Shown here: one piece after another, positions 27,680-36,245 of the stretch
Layout: every line of letters begins with the position of its first letter
How positions within the stretch are numbered: the stretch's first letter is position 1
Assembly (NCBI RefSeq): GCF_001482405.1
Contig: NZ_LPXO01000004.1
Span: 124,001 to 188,000, forward strand
Direction of reading: 5' to 3'
Source: Pseudoponticoccus marisrubri
Lineage (GTDB): Bacteria; Pseudomonadota; Alphaproteobacteria; Rhodobacterales; Rhodobacteraceae
DNA: 64,000 nt
Position numbers and translations under genes: made by a program
Notes under the pieces: generated by a model
Database searches by the model: none
What the model saw: the letters and a program-made list of their open reading frames with translations, nothing else
Told to the model about the DNA's origin: nothing

Positions 27680-28648
27680 ATGCGTGACCTTCCTCTCTCC
27701 CTCTCCCGACGCCGCGCGCTGGGCCTTGCTGGCGCTGCCGCGCTGTGCCCGAAGGCCGCGCTGGCCGAGGGGCTGGAGCATCTTTCCGGCCGGGCCTTCG
27801 GCACCTCCTGGCAGATCGTCGCGCCGCGGGGCGCCGGGCTGGCCCGGTTGCGGCCCGGGATCACGGCGCTGTTCGACGCGATCGATGCCGAGATGTCGCC
27901 CTGGCGGGCCGACAGCACCCTGTCGCGCTTCAACGCCGCACCGGTCGGCACACATGCCACGGGGCCGGGGCTGCGCGCGGTCACGGAGGCCGCGCTGCAG
28001 ATCGCGCGGGCCAGCGACGGCGCTTTCGACCCCACGGTTGGCCCGCTCGTGGCGCGCTGGGGCTTCGGGCCGATCCCGGGTGCGGGGGCAGGCGACTGGC
28101 GCGCGCTGCACGTGGCGCCGGGCGGGCTGGCCAAGGGAGAGGGCGCGGGCACGCTGGATCTCTGCGGCATCGCCAAGGGCCACGCGCTGGACCGCGCGGT
28201 GGAATTGGCCGCGGCGGCGGGCGTGACCTCGGCGCTCTTCGATCTGGGGGGCGAGCTGAAGACGCTGGGCCATCACCCGTCCGGGCGCGACTGGCGCGTC
28301 GCGGTCGACACCCCGGCCGGTGCCGCGCGCATGGCACTACGCCTGCCCCCGGGCCGGGCCGTCGCCACCTCGGGGCAGGCGGCGCAGGGCTATGTGCTGA
28401 ACGGTGTGCTCTACAGCCACATCATCGACCCCGCCGCCGGGCAGCCGGCCCGCAGCGCGCTGCACGGCGTCACCGTCACCGGACCGGACGCGATGGTGGC
28501 GGATGGCTGGGCCACGGCGCTCTTTGCCGCGGGGGCCGATCGCGGCACGGCGCTGGCCCGGTCGCTTGGGCTGGCCGCGCTCTTTGTGCCGGCCGATCCG
28601 GCGCGCGCACCGGTCGCCACCGGCGCCATGAAGGAGGTACTTCTGTGA
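27680..28648 (+). CDS. apbE: FAD:protein FMN transferase
   Basis: This 322-residue ApbE family protein begins with a twin-arginine-type signal (SRRRALGLAGAAAL) and contains FGTSWQIV, LDLCGIAKGHALDRAVE and FDLGGELKTLG, the FAD/Mg-binding blocks. ApbE transfers FMN from FAD to Thr in D-G-x-S/T-G-A-T motifs of NqrC (and normally NqrB). In this operon only NqrC has a visible target motif. It overlaps nqrM by 4 bp. Confidence 0.92.
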   Translation: MRDLPLSLSRRRALGLAGAAALCPKAALAEGLEHLSGRAFGTSWQIVAPRGAGLARLRPGITALFDAIDAEMSPWRADSTLSRFNAAPVGTHATGPGLRAVTEAALQIARASDGAFDPTVGPLVARWGFGPIPGAGAGDWRALHVAPGGLAKGEGAGTLDLCGIAKGHALDRAVELAAAAGVTSALFDLGGELKTLGHHPSGRDWRVAVDTPAGAARMALRLPPGRAVATSGQAAQGYVLNGVLYSHIIDPAAGQPARSALHGVTVTGPDAMVADGWATALFAAGADRGTALARSLGLAALFVPADPARAPVATGAMKEVLL

Positions 28649-28824
28649 TCGAGATGCTCTTTGCCATCGGGATCTTCGCGCTGGGCGCCGCTGGGCTGGG
28701 CCTCGGGCTTGCGCTGGGGCGCGATGCGCCGCGCACCTCCTGCGGGGCGGCCGCGCGCCATGCCGGGGCGCGCTGCGCCGATTGCCCGCTGCGCCATGCG
28801 GGCGATGCGGAGCCGGGGTCATGA
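28645..28824 (+). CDS. nqrM: Nqr maturation protein NqrM
   Basis: This 59-residue protein has one N-terminal membrane helix (about 5-24), then LGRDAPRTSCG and CADCPLRH. The arrangement of helix, GR, SCG and CxxC matches NqrM, a small protein reported to be needed for assembly of the iron-sulfur centre between NqrD and NqrE. It is slightly shorter than usual. The start is GTG 28645, overlapping the apbE stop; AAGGAGG lies nearby upstream. Too small to call without the operon context. Confidence 0.8.
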   Translation: MIEMLFAIGIFALGAAGLGLGLALGRDAPRTSCGAAARHAGARCADCPLRHAGDAEPGS

Positions 28825-29213
28825 GCGCGATCCCCATCCAGTCCATCATGCGCCGTGACGTGCCCTTCGTGATGCCCGGTGACCCGATCCGCCGCGCCGT
28901 GGCCCAGCTGGTCGCGGCGGACAGCCCGGTCGCCGTGGTGCGCGACGCGGGCGGTGCGATGGTCGGCCTGCTGACGCAGAAGGACTGCTTCCGCCCTGTG
29001 CTGCATGCCGGCTATTATCAGGAATGGACGGGCCAGGTGGCCGATTTCATGTCGCCCGAGGTCGTCTCGGTCGCGGCCGACGAGGACCTGATGCACGTGG
29101 CCGAGATGTTCCAGGCGCACCCGCACCGGGTCTTCCCGGTCCTGTCCGCGGGGCAGGTCGTGGGGCTGGTCCATCGCTCCGACGTGCTGGCCCGCCTGCT
29201 GCGCGAGGGCTGA
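28821..29213 (+). CDS. CBS-domain protein at the end of the nqr operon
   Basis: This 130-residue protein consists of two CBS motifs and nothing else: IQSIMRRDVPFVMPGDPI...GLLTQKDCF and VADFMSPEVVSVAADEDL...VVGLVHRSDVL. Stand-alone CBS pairs sense adenosine nucleotides or similar ligands and regulate partner proteins. Starting in an ATGA overlap with nqrM, it should be made with the Nqr complex and might tune it to energy state; this role is inference. Confidence 0.88.
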   Translation: MSAIPIQSIMRRDVPFVMPGDPIRRAVAQLVAADSPVAVVRDAGGAMVGLLTQKDCFRPVLHAGYYQEWTGQVADFMSPEVVSVAADEDLMHVAEMFQAHPHRVFPVLSAGQVVGLVHRSDVLARLLREG

Positions 29214-29283
29214 GCGCCCCTCTGGCCATTCCCGCGCGCCCGGTCGATACTGCCGCCAAGGGCAGGATGGGAGGACGACCCCG

Positions 29284-30015
29284 ATGGAGAGCAGGAAAAG
29301 CGCGCTGGTGATCAGCGCCCATGCGGCCGATTTCGTCTGGCGCTGCGGCGGGGCCATCGCGCTGCATGCCGAGAAGGGCATGGATGTCACCGTGGTCTGC
29401 CTGTCCTTCGGCGAGCGTGGCGAAAGCGCCCGGCTGTGGAAGGAGGGCAGGACCCTGGACGAGGTCAAGGCGATCCGCCGGGCCGAGGCCGAGGCGGCCG
29501 CCGCGGCGCTGGGTGTGCATCGGCTGGACTGTTTCGACCTTGGCGACTACCCGCTGGAGCTGACCCGCGCCGACAAGGACCGCCTCGTCGCGCTGATCCG
29601 CGAGGTGCAGCCCGCCTTCATGCTCAGCCATTCGCAATACGATCCCTACAACACCGACCACATGTACACCACGCAGGTGGCGCTGGAATGCCGCATGATC
29701 GCGCAGGCCTGGGGGCACGAGCCCGGCCAGCAGGTGCTGGGCGCGCCGCAGCTCTACCTGTTCGAGCCGCACCAGACCGAGCAGATGGGCTGGAAGCCCG
29801 ACACGTTCCTCGACATCACCCCGGTCTGGGAGCGCAAGCGCGCCGCGATGGAGGCGATGCAGGGGCAGGTCCACCTGTGGGACTACTACACCCGCGTGGC
29901 CGAGCAGCGCGCCAACCATTTCAAGCGCAATTCCGGCGGGCAGGCGGGCGGGCGCGACTGCCGCTATGCCGAGGCGTTCCAGTCTGTCTTTCCGCGCACC
30001 GTGGACGCGCTCTGA
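29284..30015 (+). CDS. galB: 4-oxalomesaconate hydratase-like PIG-L family protein
   Basis: This 243-residue PIG-L/LmbE-fold metalloenzyme has [18 protein letters not shown] in place of the usual AHPDDE, with His13 and Asp16 as likely metal ligands, and [11 protein letters not shown] further on. The HxADFVWR variant is the mark of GalB, which hydrates 4-oxalomesaconate to 4-carboxy-4-hydroxy-2-oxoadipate in gallate and protocatechuate 4,5-cleavage. The two following genes encode the matching aldolase and tautomerase, which supports the call. First gene of a tightly spaced run 29284-32671. Confidence 0.82.
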   Translation: MESRKSALVISAHAADFVWRCGGAIALHAEKGMDVTVVCLSFGERGESARLWKEGRTLDEVKAIRRAEAEAAAAALGVHRLDCFDLGDYPLELTRADKDRLVALIREVQPAFMLSHSQYDPYNTDHMYTTQVALECRMIAQAWGHEPGQQVLGAPQLYLFEPHQTEQMGWKPDTFLDITPVWERKRAAMEAMQGQVHLWDYYTRVAEQRANHFKRNSGGQAGGRDCRYAEAFQSVFPRTVDAL

Positions 30016-30037
30016 CCTCGTCACGAAAGGAGATCCC

Positions 30038-30709
30038 ATGGCCGTTGTCGTGCAGACCCCCGACCGCGCCGCACCCGATCTGGTCGCCCGGCTGGGCGCC
30101 GCGGGCGTGGCCACCGTGCACGAGGCGCAGGGCCGCACCGGGCTGATGTCGGCGCGCATGCGCCCGATCCAGCAGGATTTCGGCCTGGCCGGCACCGCCG
30201 TGACGATCAGCGCACCGCCCGGCGACAACTGGATGGTGCATGTGGCGATCGAGCAGCTGCGCGACGGCGACATCCTTGTCCTCGCGCCCACCGCGCCCTG
30301 CGACATGGGCTATTTCGGCGACCTGCTGGCCAGCTCGGCCATGGCGCGGGGCTGCCGGGGGCTGGTGATCGACGCGGGCGTGCGTGACACCCGCGAGTTG
30401 CGCGCTATGGGTTTTGCCGTCTGGTCCACCGCGATCTCGGCGCAGGGCACGGTCAAGGAGACGCCGGGCTCGGTCAACGTGCCGGTGGTCTGCGCGGGGG
30501 CGCTTGTGCATCCCGGTGACGTGATCGTGGCCGATGATGACGGGGTCTGCGTGGTCCCGCACGCGCAGGCCGCTACGGTGGCCGAGGCCGCCGAGGCGCG
30601 GCTGGACGCCGAGGCCGCCAAGCGCGCCCGACTGGAGGCGGGCGAGCTGGGGCTCGAACTCTATGACATGCGCGGAAGGCTGGCCGAGAAGGGCCTGCGC
30701 TATGAGTGA
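30038..30709 (+). CDS. galC: 4-carboxy-4-hydroxy-2-oxoadipate aldolase / oxaloacetate decarboxylase
   Basis: This 223-residue protein of the RraA/HMG-CHA aldolase fold has [19 protein letters not shown] at the N terminus, [12 protein letters not shown], and [19 protein letters not shown], whose Arg and Asp bind substrate and metal. It splits 4-carboxy-4-hydroxy-2-oxoadipate into pyruvate and oxaloacetate (LigK/ProA/GalC). AAGGAG precedes ATG 30038, and it overlaps the next gene by 8 bp. Confidence 0.88.
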   Translation: MAVVVQTPDRAAPDLVARLGAAGVATVHEAQGRTGLMSARMRPIQQDFGLAGTAVTISAPPGDNWMVHVAIEQLRDGDILVLAPTAPCDMGYFGDLLASSAMARGCRGLVIDAGVRDTRELRAMGFAVWSTAISAQGTVKETPGSVNVPVVCAGALVHPGDVIVADDDGVCVVPHAQAATVAEAAEARLDAEAAKRARLEAGELGLELYDMRGRLAEKGLRYE

Positions 30710-31766
30710 CGGGGTCCGCTGCATGTGGATGCGCGGCGGCACCTCCAAGGGGGGCTATTTCCTGGCCGGTGACCTGCCGGCCGACCCGGCGGCGCGCGAC
30801 GCGCTGCTGCTGGGGATCATGGGCTCGCCCGATCCGCGCCAGATCGACGGCATGGGCGGCGCCGATCCGCTGAGCTCCAAGGTGGCGGTGGTGCGCCCCT
30901 CTGCGCGGGAGGGGGTCGATCTGGACTATCTCTTCCTCCAGGTCTTCGTCGACCGGGCCGTGGTCTCGGACGCGCAGAACTGCGGCAACATTCTTGCCGG
31001 CGTCGCACCCTTCGGGATCGAGCGCGGGCTGGTCGTGGCGCGGGACGGCGAGACGCCCGTGACCATCCACATGGAAAACAGCGGCCAGACCGCCGTGGCG
31101 CGCGTGCAGACCCCGGGCGGACGGGTCAGCTATGATGGCACGGCCCGGATCGACGGCGTGCCGGGCCAGGCCGCGCCGGTGCCAATCGCCTTTCGCGACA
31201 CGGCGGGCGCCAGCTGCGGCGCGCTCTTCCCCACGGGCCATGTCATCGACCGGATCGAGGGGGTGGAGGTCACGCTGATCGACAACGGCATGCCCTGCGT
31301 CCTGCTGCGTGCCGCGGATCTCGGGCTGCGCGGCGACGAGGCGCCGGAGGTGCTGGAGGGTGATGCCAAGCTGCGCGCCCGGCTCGAGGCGATCCGCCGT
31401 GCCGCTGGACCGATGATGGCCCTGGGCGATGTCACGGATGCCTCGGTGCCCAAGATGACGCTGGTCAGCCCGCCCCGCGCGGGCGGGGCGATCGCAACCC
31501 GGACCTTCATCCCGCATCGCTGCCACAAGGCGATCGGCGTGCTGGGCGCGGTCAGCGTGGCCACGGCCTGCCTGACACCGGGCGCCGTTGGCCACGACAT
31601 GGCCGCGATCCCCGAGGGGCCGGTCAAGGCGCTGCCGATCGAGCATCCGACCGGGGAAATGACGGTGCTGGGCCACGTGGAGGACGGCGAGGTCCGGCTT
31701 GCGGAGGTGCTGCGCACGGCGCGCAAGCTGATGGACGGCGTGGTCTTTCCCGCGCCGCCGCGGTGA
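30702..31766 (+). CDS. galD: PrpF-fold 4-oxalomesaconate tautomerase
   Basis: This 354-residue protein of the PrpF/DUF453 diaminopimelate-epimerase-like fold begins [20 protein letters not shown]; the MRGGTSKG segment and [16 protein letters not shown] with its Cys are the active-site blocks. Together with galB and galC next door it most likely isomerises 4-oxalomesaconate (GalD/LigU), rather than acting in methylcitrate metabolism, because no prpB/C/D genes are near. A second PrpF-like gene occurs at 43384. Confidence 0.85.
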   Translation: MSDGVRCMWMRGGTSKGGYFLAGDLPADPAARDALLLGIMGSPDPRQIDGMGGADPLSSKVAVVRPSAREGVDLDYLFLQVFVDRAVVSDAQNCGNILAGVAPFGIERGLVVARDGETPVTIHMENSGQTAVARVQTPGGRVSYDGTARIDGVPGQAAPVPIAFRDTAGASCGALFPTGHVIDRIEGVEVTLIDNGMPCVLLRAADLGLRGDEAPEVLEGDAKLRARLEAIRRAAGPMMALGDVTDASVPKMTLVSPPRAGGAIATRTFIPHRCHKAIGVLGAVSVATACLTPGAVGHDMAAIPEGPVKALPIEHPTGEMTVLGHVEDGEVRLAEVLRTARKLMDGVVFPAPPR

Positions 31767-31783
31767 GACAGGGGGACAGGGAC

Positions 31784-32671
31784 ATGCGGATCGCGTTCAT
31801 CGGGCTGGGCGAGGCGGCCAGCGCCTTCATCACCGGCTGGGGGCCGGAGCGCGCCGGGCAGATCACGGCGTTCGACCGCAAGACGGCCGATCCGGCCACG
31901 GCGGAGGAAATCACGGATCGGGCCGCGTCGCTGGGCGTGACCGCCTGCGCCAGCCCGGCCGAGGCGCTGGCAGGGGCCGAGCTGGTCTTCTCGACCGTCA
32001 CCGCCGATCAGGCCATCGCCGCGGCCGAGGCCTGTGCCCCGCACCTGCCGGAGGGCGCGCAATGGTGCGACCTGAACAGCTGCGCGCCGGCCTCCAAGGT
32101 GCATGCGGCGGGGCTCATCACCCGAGCCGGCGGGCGGTATCTCGACGTGGCGGTCATGGCGCCGGTGCATCCCCGGCTGAACATGGTGCCCTGCCTCGTC
32201 TCGGGGCCCGAGGCGCGGGCCATGGCGCCGGTGCTGGACGGTTTGCCCATGGCGCTGCGCGTGGTGGGCGACGCGGTCGGGCGTGCGTCCTCGATCAAGA
32301 TGGTGCGTTCGATCATGGTCAAGGGGCTGGAGGCGCTGACCGCGGAATGCACGCTGGCCGCGCAGGCCGCGGGGGTGGCGGACGAGGTGTTTCCCTCGCT
32401 GGCCGCCGCCTCGCCGCCCATCGACGTGCCCGCCCGCGCCGCCTACAATTTCGAACGCAGCCTGCGCCACGGCGCCCGGCGGGCCGCCGAGATGGACGAG
32501 GTCGCTCGGATGCTGCGCGACCTCGGCCTGCCCGATGCCATGGCGCGGGCCACCTCGGAGTGGCAGGCGCGGCTGGCCGCGACCGGCGTGACCCCGCCCG
32601 AGGGCGCGGATTTGCCTGACCATGACTGGTTTGCCGAGGCGATCCTGCAGGCCTTCGGACGAAAAGGCTGA
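31784..32671 (+). CDS. NAD(P)-dependent dehydrogenase with DUF1932 C-terminal domain
   Basis: This 295-residue protein has an N-terminal Rossmann fold (MRIAFIGLGEAASAF, GxGxxx) of the 6-phosphogluconate/3-hydroxyisobutyrate dehydrogenase family. The catalytic-region helix SSIKMVRSIMVKGLEALTAE holds a Lys in the expected place, and DUF1932-type sequence forms the C-terminal part. The substrate is not known. Its position right after galBCD suggests oxidation or reduction of a 2-oxo/2-hydroxy acid linked to that pathway. It ends 8 bp before a convergent gene. Confidence 0.8.
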   Translation: MRIAFIGLGEAASAFITGWGPERAGQITAFDRKTADPATAEEITDRAASLGVTACASPAEALAGAELVFSTVTADQAIAAAEACAPHLPEGAQWCDLNSCAPASKVHAAGLITRAGGRYLDVAVMAPVHPRLNMVPCLVSGPEARAMAPVLDGLPMALRVVGDAVGRASSIKMVRSIMVKGLEALTAECTLAAQAAGVADEVFPSLAAASPPIDVPARAAYNFERSLRHGARRAAEMDEVARMLRDLGLPDAMARATSEWQARLAATGVTPPEGADLPDHDWFAEAILQAFGRKG

Positions 32672-32679
32672 GCGCCGGC

Positions 32680-33357
32680 TCAGCCGCTTAAGGCGCGCGA
32701 GACAAAGCCGTCCTGCAAGGCCTCGGCCACGAAGGCGTCCAGCGCGGTGATAGCCGGATTGTCCGGGCCGGGCAGGACCATGGCCTGCTCCACCCGGGTC
32801 AGCACGCCGGGCAGGATGCGGATCTCGGGACCCTCTGCGAAGAAACGGTCCAGCGAGGCGCGCACGCCAGCCACGACATCTGCCCGCCCGTCGCGGAAGG
32901 CGGCGAAGCTCTCGGGCGGGGTGCCGAAACGGTCCAGCGTCGCGTCGCGCAGGTTGGCGGTCAGGTACATGTCATAGGCCGAGCCGATCGAGGTCAGCAC
33001 GCGCAGCCCGGGCCGGTCGATCTCGTCGACGTCGCGGATCGGTGCGTCGGCGCGCACCGCGCAGGTTGCCTCGATCACGTGGTAGGGGCGGGTGAAGCTG
33101 ACACGCGCGGCTCGCAGCGGGTCGATGGCGAGGAAGGCCACGTCCCACCGGTCCTGCAGCGCATCGTCGAAGACGCGGCCCGCGCCGGGATAGACCACCG
33201 GCTCCAGCCGCGCGCCGATCCGCTCGGCCAGCCGCGCCGCCAGCGCCGGGCTGACGCCGCCCAGCTGCGCGCCCTCGACCCGGACCAGCGCCCGGTTCCC
33301 GGTGTTGATCGCGGCGCGCAACACGCCGTTGCGCGCGAGGCCGTGCAGGGCGCTCAT
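32680..33357 (-). CDS. Periplasmic-binding-protein-like (SBP_bac_3) protein without signal peptide
   Basis: This 225-residue protein shows the extracellular solute-binding family 3 pattern: GVLRAAINTGN at the start, DALQDRWDVAFLAIDPLRAARVSFTRPYH and DGRADVVAGVRASLDRF. The N terminus goes straight into the binding domain with no signal sequence, so it should stay in the cytoplasm unless the true start is elsewhere. It overlaps the IPMDH-like gene by 4 bp and is third in the gntR operon. It might be a ligand sensor rather than a transporter part; no ABC partner genes are adjacent. Confidence 0.75.
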   Translation of the reverse strand: MSALHGLARNGVLRAAINTGNRALVRVEGAQLGGVSPALAARLAERIGARLEPVVYPGAGRVFDDALQDRWDVAFLAIDPLRAARVSFTRPYHVIEATCAVRADAPIRDVDEIDRPGLRVLTSIGSAYDMYLTANLRDATLDRFGTPPESFAAFRDGRADVVAGVRASLDRFFAEGPEIRILPGVLTRVEQAMVLPGPDNPAITALDAFVAEALQDGFVSRALSG

Positions 33358-34427
33358 GTGCCGCCCATCCGCGCCACGAGTCGCGCCGCAAAGCCCGAGG
33401 TCGTGCCTTGCCCGCCAAGGTCGGGCGTGCGCGCCTCCGGTTCGGCCAGCACCGAGTCCAGCGCCGCCGCGATCTCCTGCGCGGCCTCGTGAAAGCGGGC
33501 TTGTCCAGAGCGCGTGCCCAGCCAGTCCAGCAGCATCGCCGCCGAGCCGATCAGCGCCGCCGGGTTCGCCCGGTCCTGCCCGGCAATGTCAGGCGCCGAG
33601 CCGTGCTGGGCCTGCGCCATGGCGCGGGCTTCCCCGGCGTTCAAAGAGGAGGCCACCCCGAGGCTGCCCGACAGTTCCGAGGCGAGGTCGGACAGGATGT
33701 CGCCATACATGTTCGTGGTCACGATGACGTCGTAGCGCTCGGGCGCGCGCACCAGATGCGCGGCCATCGCATCGACCAGCACCTCGTCATAGGTGATGCC
33801 GGGACAGCGCGCGGCGACCTTGCGGGTCTCTTCCAGGAACAGCCCGTCGGACAGGCGCAGCACATTGGCCTTGTGCACCGCCGTCACATGGGCCGCCGGG
33901 CGGGTGGCCGCGGCGGCAAAGGCGGCCTCGGCAATCCGGGCCGAGGCGCGGCGGGTGATCTTGCGCAGGGCCAGCGCCATGTCCGGGTCGGGCATCACCT
34001 CGCCCGGGCCCGTGGCCATGTTGCGGTCGGCATAGAAGCCTTCGGTGTTCTCGCGGAAGATCACCAGGTCGAAATCCGTGCGCGCCGGGGCGGGCAGGGC
34101 GGCACGGGTGCGGGCGGGGCGGATATTGGCGAAGAGGTCCAGCCGGATGCGCAGCGCGCCCGAGGGGTTCACCCCGCCCTCGGCCACCGGCGGGTAGGCA
34201 TTGTGAGAGACCGGCCCCAGCACCACGCCATCGGCCGCCAGGGCCTGCGCCACAACCGCGTCGGACAGGGTGGTGCCGTGGCGCTCCAGCGCGGCAAAGC
34301 CGATCGCTGCGGTCTCGAAACGCAGGCCAAGGCCGTGGCGCGCATCGGCTGCCTCCAGCACGGTGCGGGTGGCGGCGACGATCTCGGGGCCGATCCCGTC
34401 GCCGTCGAGCATCAAGAGCCGTGTCAT
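33354..34427 (-). CDS. Isocitrate/isopropylmalate dehydrogenase family protein
   Basis: This 357-residue beta-decarboxylating dehydrogenase has LDGDGIGPEIV at the N terminus, the FRENTEGFYAD motif, Lys in HKANVLRLSDGLF, and the metal-binding TTNMYGDILSDLASEL block. It belongs with the tartrate/isopropylmalate-like branch acting on 2-hydroxy dicarboxylates or tricarboxylates; sequence alone does not fix the substrate. In the operon gntR-this gene-SBP, overlapping both neighbours by 4 bp, it probably serves the nearby tricarboxylate pathway. Confidence 0.85.
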   Translation of the reverse strand: MTRLLMLDGDGIGPEIVAATRTVLEAADARHGLGLRFETAAIGFAALERHGTTLSDAVVAQALAADGVVLGPVSHNAYPPVAEGGVNPSGALRIRLDLFANIRPARTRAALPAPARTDFDLVIFRENTEGFYADRNMATGPGEVMPDPDMALALRKITRRASARIAEAAFAAAATRPAAHVTAVHKANVLRLSDGLFLEETRKVAARCPGITYDEVLVDAMAAHLVRAPERYDVIVTTNMYGDILSDLASELSGSLGVASSLNAGEARAMAQAQHGSAPDIAGQDRANPAALIGSAAMLLDWLGTRSGQARFHEAAQEIAAALDSVLAEPEARTPDLGGQGTTSGFAARLVARMGGT

Positions 34428-35086
34428 GTGGCATCTCCCGTTCGCAATTGCCGCAGCCGCGCGCGATGCGCCGCCTCGATATGGGCGCGCATGCTGGCCT
34501 CGGCCCGGTCGCCGTCGCGGGCGCGCAGCGCGTCCAGAAGCGCCGCGTGCTCTTCCATGGCGCGCTCGGCGCGGTCGCCTTCCTCCATGGTCGAGGGGCC
34601 GAGGATCAGCATGGTCTTCTGCAGGCTGTCCACGGATTTCACCAGAAAGCGGTTGCGCGCGGCGTTCAGCAGCACCCGGTGAAACTGGCGGTTGGCCTCG
34701 TAGAGCTGCGCCGTGTCGCGCCCGGCGCGCATCTCGTCATTGATGGTGGCCAGCTCCGACAGCTCGATCTCGGAGGCCGCGCGGGCGGCAAAGCGCGCCG
34801 CCGTGCCCTCCAGCACCGAGCGCATCTCGTAGAGCTCGGTGATCTCGGCATAGTCCAGCCGCCGCACCGTGGCGCCCGAGCGGGGCTGGTGGCTGACCAG
34901 CCCGTCGGATTCCAGCTGGCGGATCGCCTCGCGGATCGGCGTGCGCGAGATGCCAAGCCGCTTGGCCAGCTCGGTCTCGATCAGCCGCGCGCCGGGCTTC
35001 AGCTCGCCCGCGCGGATCGCCTCGACCAGCCGGTCATGGGCATCCTGCCCCTGCCGCGTGACCCCCTTGTCCTGTCCGGCGGTCAT
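34424..35086 (-). CDS. GntR family regulator with FCD ligand domain
   Basis: This 220-residue regulator has an N-terminal winged helix (LKPGARLIETELAKRLGISRTPIREAIRQLESDGLV, about residues 30-66) and a helical FCD domain with Asp/His metal-binding residues (YEANRQFHRVLL, MEEHAALLDAL). FCD regulators usually bind GTATAC-containing palindromes and respond to organic acids. Such a site lies 28 bp upstream of its start at 35114-35129, so autoregulation and control of the divergent transporter are likely. Confidence 0.9.
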   Translation of the reverse strand: MTAGQDKGVTRQGQDAHDRLVEAIRAGELKPGARLIETELAKRLGISRTPIREAIRQLESDGLVSHQPRSGATVRRLDYAEITELYEMRSVLEGTAARFAARAASEIELSELATINDEMRAGRDTAQLYEANRQFHRVLLNAARNRFLVKSVDSLQKTMLILGPSTMEEGDRAERAMEEHAALLDALRARDGDRAEASMRAHIEAAHRARLRQLRTGDAT

Positions 35087-35113
35087 TTTCGCCTCTCCCT
35101 CTTTCGTTTATGG

Positions 35114-35129
35114 ATACACGTGTATACAC
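35114..35129. promoter_or_regulatory. Overlapping GntR-type palindromes
   Basis: ATACACGTGTAT (35114-35125) and GTGTATACAC (35120-35129) are both perfect palindromes and overlap by six bases. The second contains TGTATACA, a typical FCD-GntR operator core. The site lies between the divergent gntR and AbrB-type genes. The regulator at 34424 is the obvious candidate binder. Confidence 0.6.
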
Positions 35130-35166
35130 TCGAATGCAATCCACCCGGACAGAGGAGGGCGACAGG

Positions 35167-35187
35167 ATGGACCCTTGGCCGCGATGA
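35167..35187 (+). CDS. Six-codon leader ORF coupled to the AbrB-type gene
   Basis: ATG at 35167 follows GGAGGGCGACAGG, the best ribosome site in the region, and encodes only MDPWPR. Its TGA overlaps the ATG of the membrane-protein gene (ATGA, 35184-35187). The main gene has no good ribosome site of its own, so it may be translated by coupling. The alternative is that the strong site serves a TTG start at 35175 of the main gene, though the spacing is long. Confidence 0.4.
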   Translation: MDPWPR

Positions 35188-36245
35188 CGCCGCTTTCGAC
35201 CGGTGCGAAACGCGCCATGACCGTTGCGCTGGCCGCGGCCGGCACCGCGCTGTTCTGGGCGCTGTCGCTGCCGCTGCCCTTCCTCTTCGGCCCGCTGGCC
35301 GCCTGCCTGATCGCCGCACTGGTGGGGGCGCCCTTGCGCGGGCTGGGGCAGGTCAGCACCGGGATGCGCACCATCCTCGGCGTGGCGGTGGGGGCCTCCT
35401 TCACGCCCGACGTCGTCAGCCAGCTTCCGCAGATGGCGGCCTCGGTCGCGCTGATCCCGCTCTATATCGGGGTGATCGGGCTGGTCGGCGTGCCCTATTT
35501 CCGGCGGGTCTGCGGGTTCGACTGGGCCACCTCGTGGTACGCGGCCATGCCCGGCGGGCTGCAGGACATGATCCTCTTCGGGCAGGAGGCCGGCGGCGAC
35601 GTGCGTGCGCTGTCGCTGATCCATGCCACGCGCGTGCTGATCATCGTGACGCTGGCGCCGGTGATCCTGGTACAGGGCTTCGGCAGTTCGCTCGACAACC
35701 CGATCGGCGCCCCGGCGGCCGAGCTGCCCCCGGGCGAGCTGGTGCTGATGGTCGCCGCGGCGCTGATCGGCTGGAAGGGAGGCGAGCGGATCGGGCTGTT
35801 CGGCGCCTCGATCCTCGGGCCGATGATCCTGACCGGGGCGCTGGCGCAGCTGGGCCTGATCCATTTCCGCCCGCCGGCCGAGGCGATCCTTGCGGCGCAG
35901 TTCTTCATCGGGATCGGCATCGGCGTGGGCTATGTCGGCGTGACCCTGCACGAGATCCGCCGCGACGTACTGGCCGGTCTGGTCTTCGTGGTGATCCTCG
36001 CCGCGCTGGCCGCCGTCTTCACCGAGGTCGTCGTGGCCTTCGGCATGGCCGGCCCGGTCGAGGGGTTCCTGGCCTTCGCGCCGGGCGGGCAGGCGGAAAT
36101 GACGGTGCTGGCGATTATCGTCGGCGCCGATCTGGGCTATGTCATCGTGCATCACCTTTCGCGCGTGCTGCTGGTGATCACCGGGGCGCCCATTGCGGCG
36201 CGGCTGCTGCGCGTCAAGACACGGACAGACGAGGAAGACAGATGA
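35184..36245 (+). CDS. AbrB family (AimB-like) membrane protein
   Basis: This 353-residue polytopic membrane protein shows the duplicated AbrB membrane domain: LPLPFLFGPLAACLIAALVGAPL and MRTILGVAVGASFTPDVV in the first half, and GASILGPMILTGAL and FAPGGQAEMTVLAIIVGADLGYVIVHH in the second. Members are putative transporters of small metabolites; the old name ammonia monooxygenase is not meaningful. It is divergent from gntR and overlaps the gamma-glutamyltransferase-like gene by 4 bp, suggesting joint use of one substrate. Confidence 0.85.
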   Translation: MTPLSTGAKRAMTVALAAAGTALFWALSLPLPFLFGPLAACLIAALVGAPLRGLGQVSTGMRTILGVAVGASFTPDVVSQLPQMAASVALIPLYIGVIGLVGVPYFRRVCGFDWATSWYAAMPGGLQDMILFGQEAGGDVRALSLIHATRVLIIVTLAPVILVQGFGSSLDNPIGAPAAELPPGELVLMVAAALIGWKGGERIGLFGASILGPMILTGALAQLGLIHFRPPAEAILAAQFFIGIGIGVGYVGVTLHEIRRDVLAGLVFVVILAALAAVFTEVVVAFGMAGPVEGFLAFAPGGQAEMTVLAIIVGADLGYVIVHHLSRVLLVITGAPIAARLLRVKTRTDEEDR

